The notes under the pieces were generated by a model that was not told the origin of the DNA, ran no database searches, and worked only from the letters and a program-made list of their open reading frames with translations. A DNA stretch of 45,585 nt from contig NZ_JAOCDM010000033.1 in NCBI RefSeq assembly GCF_029840925.1, positions 1-45,585 on the forward strand. The letters run 5' to 3'. Position numbers and translations under genes: made by a program. Source of the stretch: Pseudomonas sp. GD03858 (GTDB lineage: Bacteria > Pseudomonadota > Gammaproteobacteria > Pseudomonadales > Pseudomonadaceae). Shown one piece after another: positions 17,670 through 25,595 of this stretch (position 1 is its first letter; the number at the start of each line of letters is the position of its first letter).

Positions 17670-18138
17670 GGGTGCGTTCTTTATCCAGCAGTTTGGCGAG
17701 ACGTTCGCGTTCGTCGGCGGACAGTTCGGAGGTGCCGGCCACGGCCTGGCTGCGGCGACGGCGGACGATCACCGCAAGCACCACGAAGCCTGCGGCCAAC
17801 AGGATCCCGGGACCGAACCAGAGCAGCCAGGTGCGCCCGCTGAGCGCCGGCTTGTAGCGCACGAAGTCGCCATAGCGATCGACCATGAAGTCGACGATCT
17901 GCTGGTTGCTCTTGCCCTCGCCCAGCATGCGGAAGATCTCGCGGCGCAGGTCGGCGGCGATCGGGGCGTTGGAGTCGGCGATATCCTGGTTCTGGCACTT
18001 GGGACAGCGCAGTTCCTTGGTCAGTTGCTGGTAGCGCTCACGCTCGGCGTCGTCGCGGAACTGGTAGGTATCGATGGCCGCCTTGGCCACACTGGCCAGG
18101 CTCAGGCCGAGCACGGCGGCCGCCAGCCAGCGCCTCAT
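17662..18138 (-). CDS. ccmH: Cytochrome c maturation thiol protein CcmH (CcmL)
   Basis: A 158-aa periplasm-facing oxidoreductase. Residues 1-20 are a signal peptide ([20 protein letters not shown]). The redox site is LRCPKC (Cys45 and Cys48) followed by [17 protein letters not shown], the standard CcmH block, and a C-terminal membrane anchor spans about residues 103-125. It keeps the apocytochrome CXXCH thiols reduced together with CcmG. Unlike E. coli, where CcmH is fused to a TPR domain, here the TPR part is separate (CcmI). The start at 18138 overlaps ccmG by 4 bases. Confidence 0.95.
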   Translation of the reverse strand: MRRWLAAAVLGLSLASVAKAAIDTYQFRDDAERERYQQLTKELRCPKCQNQDIADSNAPIAADLRREIFRMLGEGKSNQQIVDFMVDRYGDFVRYKPALSGRTWLLWFGPGILLAAGFVVLAVIVRRRRSQAVAGTSELSADERERLAKLLDKERTHD

Positions 18139-18671
18139 GGCCGGGCCTCGTCGACCAGGCCCTGGTACAGCGGCGCCAGCTGTTCGCGCCACACCGTGGC
18201 ATCGACCACGCCCACGTGCTTGTAGCGAATGATGCCCTTGGCGTCGATCAGGAAGGTTTCCGGCGCGCCGTACACGCCCAGGTCCAGGCCCAGCGAACCT
18301 TGCTGGTCGGCGATGTTGAGCTGGTACGGGTTGTGGAACTCGGCCAGCCACTTCAGCGCGGCGGCGTTGTCGTCCTTGTAGTTGACCCCATGGATCACCA
18401 CGCCTTGCTCGGCCAGCTGGTTCAGGTACGGGTGCTCGACCTTGCACGACGGGCACCAGGTGCCCCACACGTTGACCAGCGCCGGGCGGCCGATCAGGTC
18501 GGCCTGGGTCAGCGTGCGGTCGCCCTGCACCGTGCTCAGCGAAAACGCCGGGAACGGCTTGCCGATCATCGCCGAAGGCAGTTCGTCGGGTTTGAGGAAC
18601 AACCCCTTGTAGAGAAAGACCGCCACCAGCAGGAACACCACCAGTGGCACCACCATGATCCAACGCTTCAT
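18135..18671 (-). CDS. ccmG: Thiol:disulfide interchange protein CcmG (DsbE)
   Basis: A 178-aa membrane-anchored thioredoxin-like reductase of the periplasm. An N-terminal anchor (residues 4-22, WIMVVPLVVFLLVAVFLYK) precedes the thioredoxin fold with active site WCPSC (Cys73 and Cys76, in NVWGTWCPSCKVEHPYL). The acidic loop and the GAPETFLIDAKGIIRYKHVG cis-Pro region are typical of DsbE. It reduces the heme-ligating cysteines of apocytochrome c or CcmH. Its gene overlaps ccmF upstream and ccmH downstream by 4 bases each, so expression is translationally coupled. Confidence 0.96.
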   Translation of the reverse strand: MKRWIMVVPLVVFLLVAVFLYKGLFLKPDELPSAMIGKPFPAFSLSTVQGDRTLTQADLIGRPALVNVWGTWCPSCKVEHPYLNQLAEQGVVIHGVNYKDDNAAALKWLAEFHNPYQLNIADQQGSLGLDLGVYGAPETFLIDAKGIIRYKHVGVVDATVWREQLAPLYQGLVDEARP

Positions 18672-20656
18672 GCAGTCGCTCCAGACACGCCCAGGGCCTC
18701 ACGCACCCGGGTCTTGACCTTGACGCGGTAGCGTCGGTCGAGGGCCGCCAGCAGGCCGCCCAGGCCGGTCAGCAGACCGCCCAGCCAGATCCAGCGGACA
18801 TAAGGTTTGATATGCACCCGCACGGCCCAGGCGCCATTTTCCAGCGGCTCGCCCAGGGCGACATACAGGTCGCGGGTGAAGCCGGCGTCGATGCCAGCCT
18901 CGGTCATCATCGACTGCTGCACCGTGTACAGGCGCTTCTCCGGGTGCAGCACCGAGACTTCACGACCGTCGCGCGAGACTCGGATGGTGCCCTTGTCGGA
19001 AATGAAGTTCGGCCCCTCGAAATGCTTGGCGCCTTCGAACAGGAAGTGATAACCGCCCAGCTCGACACTTTCGCCCGGCGCCATGCGTAGGTCGCGTTCA
19101 GCGCTGTTGTTGCTCGACAGGACGACGCCCAGCGCGCACACCACCAGGCCCAGGTGCGCCAGGTGCATGCCCCAGTAGCTGCGGCCGAGGCCGCCCAGGC
19201 CCTTGAGCAGCCCCTTGTGGCGAGTCTTGTCGAGAATATCGCGCACGCCACCGAGCACCACCCAGGCGGCCAGGGCGAACACGCTCAGGGCCGGCCAGTC
19301 GAAGTCGTCGACGATCAGGCCGGCGACCGGCGCCAGCACCGCGCTGCCGATCAGCACCGGAGTCAGCATGCCCGCCAGCCACTTGCCGGGGGTGTCTTTC
19401 CAGCGCACCACCACGCCCACGCCGAGTACCACCATCAGCAGGGCCATCAGCGGCAGGAACAACGCGTCGAAGTACGGCGGACCAACCGACAGCTTGGCCC
19501 CGGTCAGGGCATCGAGCACCAGCGGGTAGAGGGTGCCGAGCAGGATCATCGACGCGGCCACCACCAGCACCAGGTTATTGGCCAGCAGCAGGGTCTCGCG
19601 CGACCACAGGGCAAAGCCCACCTGGCTCTTGACCACAGGCGCGCGCAGGGCGAACAAGGTCAGCGAACCGCCGACCACGAACAACAGGAAGATCAGGATG
19701 AACACGCCACGGGACGGGTCGGCGGCGAACGCATGCACCGAGGTCAGCACGCCGGAGCGCACCAGGAAGGTCCCCAGCAGGCTCAGGGAGAACGCGGCAA
19801 TGGCCAACAGCACGGTCCAGCTCTTGAACACCCCGCGCTTTTCGGTGACCGCCAGCGAGTGGATCAGCGCGGTGCCCACCAGCCAGGGCATGAACGAGGC
19901 GTTCTCGACCGGGTCCCAGAACCACCAGCCGCCCCAGCCCAGCTCGTAGTAGGCCCACCAGGAGCCGAGGGTGATGCCCACGCCGAGGAACGCCCAGGCG
20001 ACGATGGTCCAGGGCCGCGACCAGCGCGCCCAGGCCGCGTCCAGGCGCCCGCCCAGCAACGCGGCGATGGCAAAGGCGAAGGCCACCGAGAAGCCCACGT
20101 AGCCCATGTACAGCATCGGCGGGTGGACGATCAGGCCGAAGTCCTGCAACAGCGGGTTGAGGTCGCGGCCATCGCCCGGCACCTGTGGCAACAGGCGCTG
20201 GAACGGGTTGGAGGTGATGATCAGGAAGCTCAGGAAGCCCACGCTGATCATGCCCATCACCGCCAGCACCCGGGCCAGCATCACCTGCGGCAGCTGGCGC
20301 GAGAAGACCGACACGGCGAAGGTCCAGCCGCCGAGGATCAGCGCCCACAGCAGCAGTGAGCCTTCGTGCGCGCCCCACACGGCGCTGAACTTGTAGTACC
20401 AGGGCAAGGCGCTGTTGGAGTTGCTGGCGACATACGCGACCGAGAAATTGTCGGTCATGAAGGCATGGGTCAGGCAGGCGAAGGCGAAGGCCAGGAAGGC
20501 GAACTGCCCCCAGGCGGCCGGCCGCGCCAGGCCCATCCACAGGCTGTCGCCACGCCAGGCGCCGAGCAGCGGCACGGTGGCCTGCACGGCGGCGAAGCAG
20601 ATCGCCAGGATCATCGCCAGTTGGCCCAGTTCGGGGATCACCAGGGCCGCATTCAT
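18668..20656 (-). CDS. ccmF: Heme lyase subunit CcmF
   Basis: A 662-aa polytopic inner-membrane protein, the core of the System I heme ligase. The tryptophan-rich heme-handling motif is seen as [20 protein letters not shown] (about residues 232-251). Conserved stretches such as [21 protein letters not shown] and the C-terminal periplasmic domain ([20 protein letters not shown]) are intact, as is the last membrane segment. Length is normal for CcmF. It overlaps ccmE upstream and ccmG downstream by 4 bases. With CcmH and CcmI it attaches heme delivered by CcmE to apocytochrome c. Confidence 0.97.
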   Translation of the reverse strand: MNAALVIPELGQLAMILAICFAAVQATVPLLGAWRGDSLWMGLARPAAWGQFAFLAFAFACLTHAFMTDNFSVAYVASNSNSALPWYYKFSAVWGAHEGSLLLWALILGGWTFAVSVFSRQLPQVMLARVLAVMGMISVGFLSFLIITSNPFQRLLPQVPGDGRDLNPLLQDFGLIVHPPMLYMGYVGFSVAFAFAIAALLGGRLDAAWARWSRPWTIVAWAFLGVGITLGSWWAYYELGWGGWWFWDPVENASFMPWLVGTALIHSLAVTEKRGVFKSWTVLLAIAAFSLSLLGTFLVRSGVLTSVHAFAADPSRGVFILIFLLFVVGGSLTLFALRAPVVKSQVGFALWSRETLLLANNLVLVVAASMILLGTLYPLVLDALTGAKLSVGPPYFDALFLPLMALLMVVLGVGVVVRWKDTPGKWLAGMLTPVLIGSAVLAPVAGLIVDDFDWPALSVFALAAWVVLGGVRDILDKTRHKGLLKGLGGLGRSYWGMHLAHLGLVVCALGVVLSSNNSAERDLRMAPGESVELGGYHFLFEGAKHFEGPNFISDKGTIRVSRDGREVSVLHPEKRLYTVQQSMMTEAGIDAGFTRDLYVALGEPLENGAWAVRVHIKPYVRWIWLGGLLTGLGGLLAALDRRYRVKVKTRVREALGVSGATA

Positions 20657-21108
20657 GGTTTGACTCCTGCGTCGCTGGCGGCCTGGCCGCTTTCCTTCAG
20701 GGCCTTGGTGACTTCCGGCGGCATGTATTTCTCATCGTGCTTGGCCAGCACCTCGTCGGCCACCACCACACCGTCGGCGTTGAGCTTGCCAAGGGCGACG
20801 ATGCCCTGCCCTTCGCGGAACAGGTCGGGAAGGATGCCGCGGTAGGTGATCGGCACCGACTTGCTGTAGTCGGTGACCACGAAGCGCACGTCGAGCGAGT
20901 CGGCAGAGCGCTGCACCGAGCCTTTCTCGACCATTCCGCCGGCGCGGATGCGGGTGTCCAGCGGCGCCTCGCCGTTGGCGATCTGGGTCGGGGTGTAGAA
21001 CAGGTTGATGTTCTGCTGCAGCGCGCTCAGGGCGAAGCCCACGGCGACGCCGACACCGGCCAGCAGGCCGAGGATGATGAACAGGCGTTTCTTGCGCTGC
21101 GGATTCAC
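20653..21108 (-). CDS. ccmE: Heme chaperone CcmE
   Basis: A 151-aa periplasmic heme chaperone anchored by one N-terminal helix (residues 8-30, [20 protein letters not shown]). The OB-fold core follows, and the covalent heme-binding histidine is His124 with Tyr128 in [15 protein letters not shown], the HxxxY signature. The start codon is GTG (21108-21106 on the minus strand), overlapping the ccmD stop as GTGA; the reading frame and the [10 protein letters not shown]-terminus support it. The 4-base overlap suggests termination-reinitiation coupling to ccmD. It receives heme from CcmC/CcmD and passes it to CcmF. Confidence 0.96.
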   Translation of the reverse strand: MNPQRKKRLFIILGLLAGVGVAVGFALSALQQNINLFYTPTQIANGEAPLDTRIRAGGMVEKGSVQRSADSLDVRFVVTDYSKSVPITYRGILPDLFREGQGIVALGKLNADGVVVADEVLAKHDEKYMPPEVTKALKESGQAASDAGVKP

Positions 21109-21281
21109 GGTTTGCTCTCCCGGCGCAGACGACGCGCCTCTTCTTGCAGGTAGCGGCGACGGGCCAGCAGGGGTGCGGCGACATTGAGCGCCAGCACCGC
21201 CAGGCAGATACCGTAGGCCGACCAGACGTACAGGCCATGGTGGCCCATGGCGAGAAAATCACTGAACGACGCGAAACTCAT
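21105..21281 (-). CDS. ccmD: Heme exporter protein CcmD
   Basis: A short gene of 58 codons found by reading between ccmC and ccmE. It begins [20 protein letters not shown], continues with one membrane helix ([19 protein letters not shown], residues 21-39) and ends in a basic tail ([18 protein letters not shown]). This is the usual CcmD layout: a small single-span protein that releases holo-CcmE from CcmABC. Its ATG overlaps the ccmC stop by 4 bases and its TGA overlaps the ccmE GTG start by 4 bases. Confidence 0.95.
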   Translation of the reverse strand: MSFASFSDFLAMGHHGLYVWSAYGICLAVLALNVAAPLLARRRYLQEEARRLRRESKP

Positions 21282-22045
21282 CGTGCCACCTCCCGTGCGA
21301 GCTGGCCCAGCACCTCATCCTTGACCCAGCTGGCGCGCGCCTCGCGCTTGAGCACTTCCAGGCGCATGCGCAGCAGCAGCACGGCGCCGAAGAAGCAGTA
21401 GAAGCCCAGCGCGGTGAGCAGCAGCGGCAGCCACATCTCGGCCGGCATGGCCGGTTTTTCGGTCAGGGTGAAGGTGGCGCCCTGGTGCAGCGTGTTCCAC
21501 CACTCCACCGAATACTTGATGATCGGGATGTTCACCACGCCGACGATCGCCAGCACCGCACAGGCCTTGGCCGCACTGTCGCGGTTACTGATGGCCTGGC
21601 CCAGGGCGATGATGCCGAAATACAGGAACAGCAGGATGAGCATGGAGGTCAGGCGCGCATCCCAGACCCACCAGCTGCCCCAGGTGGGCTTGCCCCAGAT
21701 CGCCCCGGTGACCAGCGCCACCGCGGTCATCCAGGCGCCGATGGGCGCGGCGCACTGCAGGGCGACATCGGCCAGTTTCATCTTCCACACCAGGCCCACC
21801 ACCCCGGCCACGGCCAGCAGCACGTAGCACGACTGCGCCAGCATCGCCGCCGGCACGTGGATATAGATGATGCGAAAGCTGTTGCCCTGCTGGTAGTCCT
21901 GGGGCGCGAAGGCCAGGCCCCAGACGATGCCGACCAGCAGCAGCAGGATGGCGGAAACGGTCAGCCATGGCAGCATGCGGCCGCTGATGGCATAGAACCA
22001 TTTGGGGGAGCCCAGTTTGTGGAACCACGTCCAGCTAATTTTCAT
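21278..22045 (-). CDS. ccmC: Heme ABC exporter subunit CcmC
   Basis: A 255-aa inner-membrane protein with six hydrophobic segments. The WWD heme-binding motif is seen as [18 protein letters not shown] (about residues 116-133), between conserved periplasmic loops containing [15 protein letters not shown] and [18 protein letters not shown] with their conserved His residues. CcmC loads heme onto CcmE. The gene lies 46 bases after ccmB and overlaps ccmD by 4 bases. Confidence 0.96.
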   Translation of the reverse strand: MKISWTWFHKLGSPKWFYAISGRMLPWLTVSAILLLLVGIVWGLAFAPQDYQQGNSFRIIYIHVPAAMLAQSCYVLLAVAGVVGLVWKMKLADVALQCAAPIGAWMTAVALVTGAIWGKPTWGSWWVWDARLTSMLILLFLYFGIIALGQAISNRDSAAKACAVLAIVGVVNIPIIKYSVEWWNTLHQGATFTLTEKPAMPAEMWLPLLLTALGFYCFFGAVLLLRMRLEVLKREARASWVKDEVLGQLAREVAR

Positions 22046-22091
22046 CAGGGTACATCCAGGGTATTGGCCGGGCTGCGATGCCCGGGACTCG

Positions 22092-22760
22092 TTATTCGCC
22101 GACGCTGATCTTCAGCCCGGCCGCGATCGCAAAGGGTGCCAGTGTCACTGCCAGGGCCGTCAGGCTGGCGAGCCAGAGCAGATGGCCGGTGGCCGGCATA
22201 TTCTGCAACGCCGCCTGCAACGCACCACTGCCCAGGATCAATACAGGGATATACAACGGCAGAATCAGCAATGCCAGCAGCAGACCGCCACGCTTGAGAC
22301 CGACCGTCAGCGCCGCGCCCACCGCGCCCAGCAGGCTCAGCACCGGCGTGCCCAGCAGCAAGGACGCGAGGAGCACCGGCAGGCAGTTGGCCGGCAGGCC
22401 GAGCATCAAGGCCAGCAGCGGCGCCAACAATACCAGCGCCAGGCCGGAAAAGATCCAGTGTGCCAGCACCTTGGCCAGCACCAGCATGGCCAGCGGGTGC
22501 GGTGACAGCACCCACTGCTCCAGCGAGCCGTCCTCGAAATCGCTGCGAAACAGCCCGTCCAGCGACAGCAGCACCGCCAGCAAGGCCGCGACCCAGACCA
22601 ATCCAGGTGACAAGGTTTGCAACAATTGTGTCTCGGGACCGACCGCCAGCGGAAACAGGGCGACGACGATGGCAAAGAACACCAGCGGGTTGGCCAACTC
22701 CGCCGGGCGACGGAACAGCAGGCGCGCCTCACGGCGCAGCAGCAGAAGGAATACGCTCAT
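22092..22760 (-). CDS. ccmB: Heme ABC exporter membrane subunit CcmB
   Basis: A 222-aa protein with six hydrophobic segments, the permease partner of CcmA. The N-terminus [20 protein letters not shown] and the run [20 protein letters not shown] are characteristic of CcmB. The ATG at 22760 overlaps the ccmA stop by 4 bases; a longer in-frame start inside ccmA is less likely. CcmAB hydrolyses ATP to release holo-CcmE from CcmC/CcmD. Confidence 0.95.
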   Translation of the reverse strand: MSVFLLLLRREARLLFRRPAELANPLVFFAIVVALFPLAVGPETQLLQTLSPGLVWVAALLAVLLSLDGLFRSDFEDGSLEQWVLSPHPLAMLVLAKVLAHWIFSGLALVLLAPLLALMLGLPANCLPVLLASLLLGTPVLSLLGAVGAALTVGLKRGGLLLALLILPLYIPVLILGSGALQAALQNMPATGHLLWLASLTALAVTLAPFAIAAGLKISVGE

Positions 22761-23389
22761 GCCGTCCACTGCCCCAGGTTCAGCTCGCGGTAGCCGCCAG
22801 GCTTGCGTTCGAGCGTGTGATGGGTGGTCAGCACCACGGTACCGCCCTGCTCGCAATGCGCCGCCAGGTGCGCCTCGAGCTGGGCGACGCCTTGCTTGTC
22901 CAGGGCAGTGAAGGGTTCGTCGAGAATCCACAGCGGCGGGCTGTCCAGGTACAGACGGGCCAAGGCGACCCGGCGTTGCTGGCCGGCCGACAGCGTGTGG
23001 CAGGGAACGTCCTCGAAACCGCGCAAGCCGACTGCCTCAAGCGCCTGCCAGATCGCGTCGCGGCTGGCAGGCTGGTGCAGGGCGCAAAGCCAGGCGAGGT
23101 TTTCTTCAGCACTGAGCAGGTCCTTGATGCCGGCGGCATGGCCGATCCACAACAGGATGCTGGCCAGCGCATGGCGCTGTTCGGCCAAAGGCTGACCGCC
23201 TAGCAGGATCTGCCCGGCGGTGGGTTGCATCAGACCGGCCAGCAGGCGCAGCAGGCTGGTCTTGCCACTGCCGTTGGGGCCGGCGATCTGCAGCATGTCG
23301 CCGGGCTGCAGTTCGAAGTGCAGGTGCTCGAACAGCAGTCGCCAGTCGCGCTCGCAGGCCAGGCCCACAGCTTGGAGGTGAAGGGTCAC
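22757..23389 (-). CDS. ccmA: Heme ABC exporter ATPase CcmA
   Basis: A 210-aa ABC ATPase. Walker A is [17 protein letters not shown] (about residues 35-51), the signature is [20 protein letters not shown], and Walker B is [12 protein letters not shown] with the following H-loop [10 protein letters not shown]. The family-typical ending is present. It is the first gene of the ccm operon. The start at 23389 faces a GC-rich inverted repeat (23429-23500), and the operon promoter must lie near or beyond that repeat; none was convincing by eye. Confidence 0.96.
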   Translation of the reverse strand: MTLHLQAVGLACERDWRLLFEHLHFELQPGDMLQIAGPNGSGKTSLLRLLAGLMQPTAGQILLGGQPLAEQRHALASILLWIGHAAGIKDLLSAEENLAWLCALHQPASRDAIWQALEAVGLRGFEDVPCHTLSAGQQRRVALARLYLDSPPLWILDEPFTALDKQGVAQLEAHLAAHCEQGGTVVLTTHHTLERKPGGYRELNLGQWTA

Positions 23390-23428
23390 GGTTTTGCCTT
23401 ATGCGGTTGGGCTCATGTCCGCTGTCGC

Positions 23429-23500
23429 CTGCTTCGCGGGTAAACCCGCTCCCACAGGGATCATGCCGAACCTGGGGGAGCGGGTTTACCCGCGAAGCAG
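23429..23500. repeat. Inverted repeat of the GGGAGCGGGTTTACCCGCGA class
   Basis: The 25-base arms at 23429-23453 and 23476-23500 are exact reverse complements (core GGGAGCGGGTTTACCCGCGA) with a 22-base spacer. It lies between the divergent ccmA and fliK-like genes, unusual because REP elements more often follow genes than precede them. The core differs only at the TTTAC block from the repeat at 12358-12444. Confidence 0.85.
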
Positions 23501-23620
23501 ATGACACTGACGCTGAGCCTTGTGTCTCAAGTCGCCCTCGGTCCTGCCGTTATACTGGCAGTCAGGCGCGCGGCATTATTACACGCACTGCCGCGCTGCC
23601 AAGAGGGCTGGTCCGACAGG

Positions 23621-23630
23621 TTGTATACAA
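23621..23630. promoter_or_regulatory. Third copy of the TTGTATACAA palindrome, before the fliK-like gene
   Basis: An exact copy of the palindrome found twice before gcl, followed by TC and then the ATG at 23633. It fills the space where a Shine-Dalgarno spacer would be. It may be an operator or a chance match; the -10-like TATACA inside it is an alternative explanation. Confidence 0.4.
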
Positions 23631-23632
23631 TC

Positions 23633-25201
23633 ATGACTGAAATCAATAGTCTCGCCGCACAAACCGCGGTAAGCCCCCAGGCGACGCGGGCCGCCATGAC
23701 CGGCGAACTGCTGCGTCTGCTGCAGGCCCAGCCTGGCCTGCTGGCACCCGGCGAAACGGCGAACGCCGAAGTCGTGACGCTGCGCCAGGTCGGCCAGGAC
23801 TTCCAGATGCTGCTGCGGCTCACCCAGGCCAACGGCAACCAGACCCAGCTACTGACCAGTGCCAGCCAGCCCATGCTCCCCGGCAGTCAGATCACCGTCA
23901 GCCAGACCGAAGGTAGCCGCCTGGCGGTCATGGTGCAGCAGGTCAACGCCAGCAATGTCGCGGTGCTCACCCAACTGGACAGCCGCCAGATGCCGGTGGG
24001 CACCTTGCTGCAGGGCAAGGTGCTGACCAGCCAGGCGCTAGCGCAGCCCTCCGGCGAGCCGGCCAGTTTCCGCTCCCTGGTCAGCCTGCTCAACAGCAGT
24101 CAGGCGGGCGCCACCCTGGCCATCGACAGCCCGCGTCGACTCGCCGTCGGCAGCCTGCTCAGTGCCCTGGTACAGGCCGATCAATCGCTGCGCTTCGTGC
24201 CCCTGAGCGGCCGTAAGGACCAACTGGCCATCACTCAGCACCTGTCATCCCAGCAGAACCAGCAGGCATCGTTGTCGGGCGTGCTCGATGCCCTTCAGCG
24301 GGTCGCCAGCGCTCCGGATGCCAGTTCCGAGTTGCGCGCCAGCGCCCAACGCCTGCTCGCCAGCCTGCCGGAAGCTCGCCAACTGGGCGAGCCCAGGAGC
24401 CTGGCTCAGGCGTTCAACGACAGTGGTTCGTTCCTGGAGTCCAAGCTGCTTGGCGGGCTGACCAGCGGCGTCGCTCCCGACCTCAAGGCCCAATTGATCA
24501 GGCTGATGGCCCAGGCCTCGCCCAGCGGGTCCGCTCATCCGCCATTGACCCCAGCGCTGACCACCGGCGCCCTCGCCCAGGCCATGCCCGGCCTGGCGCG
24601 CAATGCCCTGGGCATGCTCGGCCAGGTCAGTCCGCGCCCGCAGCCCAGCGCGTTCCCACTGCCCTCACGCCTGCTGCAGATGCTGGAAAGCGAAAGCGAC
24701 CTGCAGCAACTGCTGCGCCTGGCCGCGGCCGCCATCTCGCGTCTGCAGAGTCACGCGCTGTCGAGCCTGCAACAGAGCGGCACCCTGGACAACGGCAACC
24801 AGCAAACCACCTGGCAAACCGAGATTCCCGTACGCCACGGTCAGGAGTTCGTGCCGCTGCAGGTCAAGTTGCAGCGCGAGGAAACACCGAAGCAGCAGGC
24901 CGACCGTGAGCGCGAACAGCACGATCCACTGGAAGCCCTGTGGCGCATCGAGCTGGCCTTCGACCTCTCGCCCCTGGGCCCTCTGCAGGTCCAGGCGCAA
25001 CTGCTGCAGGGCAAGCTCTGCGGCCAACTCTGGGCACAGCAGGAAAGCACCGCCCGCCTGATCGACAGCCAACTGGGCAATCTGCGCGATCGTCTGCTGG
25101 CCCGGGGCCTGGATGTCGGCGACCTGGAGTGCCACCCCGGCATCCCCCCGCAAGGCCCACGTACTCGCCTCGAACAACGCTGGGTGGACGAAACCGCATG
25201 A
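23633..25201 (+). CDS. FliK-like flagellar hook-length control protein
   Basis: A 522-aa protein with a low-complexity Gln/Ser/Leu-rich N-terminal two-thirds and a C-terminal Flg_hook (FliK_C) domain, seen as LWRIELAFDLSPLGPLQVQA, LLQGKLCGQLWAQQES and LGNLRDRLLARGLDVGDLEC (about residues 435-502). FliK-type proteins measure hook length and switch export specificity by contacting the FlhB C-domain. It is coupled by a 4-base overlap to a small FlhB-C-like gene. It lies at the far end of the che region next to ccm, not with hook genes, so it is probably a second FliK paralog rather than the main ruler. Upstream in-frame starts fall in repeat DNA. Confidence 0.82.
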   Translation: MTEINSLAAQTAVSPQATRAAMTGELLRLLQAQPGLLAPGETANAEVVTLRQVGQDFQMLLRLTQANGNQTQLLTSASQPMLPGSQITVSQTEGSRLAVMVQQVNASNVAVLTQLDSRQMPVGTLLQGKVLTSQALAQPSGEPASFRSLVSLLNSSQAGATLAIDSPRRLAVGSLLSALVQADQSLRFVPLSGRKDQLAITQHLSSQQNQQASLSGVLDALQRVASAPDASSELRASAQRLLASLPEARQLGEPRSLAQAFNDSGSFLESKLLGGLTSGVAPDLKAQLIRLMAQASPSGSAHPPLTPALTTGALAQAMPGLARNALGMLGQVSPRPQPSAFPLPSRLLQMLESESDLQQLLRLAAAAISRLQSHALSSLQQSGTLDNGNQQTTWQTEIPVRHGQEFVPLQVKLQREETPKQQADREREQHDPLEALWRIELAFDLSPLGPLQVQAQLLQGKLCGQLWAQQESTARLIDSQLGNLRDRLLARGLDVGDLECHPGIPPQGPRTRLEQRWVDETA

Positions 25202-25530
25202 AGCACAAGCCACCGCGCCAGGCCATCGCCCTGAGCTACGACGGCCAACAGGCCCCGACCTTGAGCGCCAAGGGCGACGACGAGCTGGCCGAGGCCATCC
25301 TCGCCATCGCCCGCGAGCACGAAGTGCCGATCTACGAGAACCCCGAGCTGGTACGCTTGCTGGCGCGCCTGGAGTTGGGCGAGCAGATTCCCGAAGCGTT
25401 GTACCTGACCATTGCCGAGATCATCGCCTTCGCCTGGCAGCTGCGTGGGCGGGTGCCGGTGGGCTTCCAGGATTCGCCGCCCGAGGAACGTGATGTCACG
25501 CCTGAGCTGTTGTACCTGCCAAAGCAATAA
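25198..25530 (+). CDS. Small FlhB C-terminal-domain-like protein
   Basis: A 110-aa soluble protein resembling only the cytoplasmic tail of FlhB/YscU export-gate proteins: QAIALSYDGQQAPTLSAKGDDELAEAILAIAREHEVPIYENPELVRLLARLELGEQIPEALYL is the relevant region, read here from residues 8 to 70. The ENPELxRLL block and the IPEALYLTIAEIIAFAW end match the FlhB C-domain. The membrane part and the self-cleaving NPTH motif are absent. The ATG overlaps the fliK-like stop by 4 bases, so the two proteins are made together, consistent with a FliK-FlhB-type interaction. Similar short FlhB-like proteins (FlhX) are known elsewhere. Two toxin-like genes follow 65 bases downstream. Confidence 0.85.
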   Translation: MKHKPPRQAIALSYDGQQAPTLSAKGDDELAEAILAIAREHEVPIYENPELVRLLARLELGEQIPEALYLTIAEIIAFAWQLRGRVPVGFQDSPPEERDVTPELLYLPKQ

Positions 25531-25559
25531 CTAGTGCCACGGCCTGGCCATCGTCCCCG

Positions 25560-25588
25560 ACCCTTGAGGGCTCCACGCATTCAAGGGT
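25560..25588 (+). other. Hairpin over the ribosome-binding region of the first toxin-like gene
   Basis: ACCCTTGA (25560-25567) pairs perfectly with TCAAGGGT (25581-25588) around a 13-base loop. The right arm contains AAGGG, the only Shine-Dalgarno-like sequence before the ATG at 25596, so the fold would hide it. No T-tract follows, which argues against a simple terminator. Confidence 0.5.
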
Positions 25589-25595
25589 CGAACCC

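Noticed and set aside
23429..23500. CRISPR-like repeat or terminator of ccmA
   Set aside because: It is a single inverted pair without spacers, upstream of ccmA rather than downstream; it belongs with the extragenic palindrome classes.
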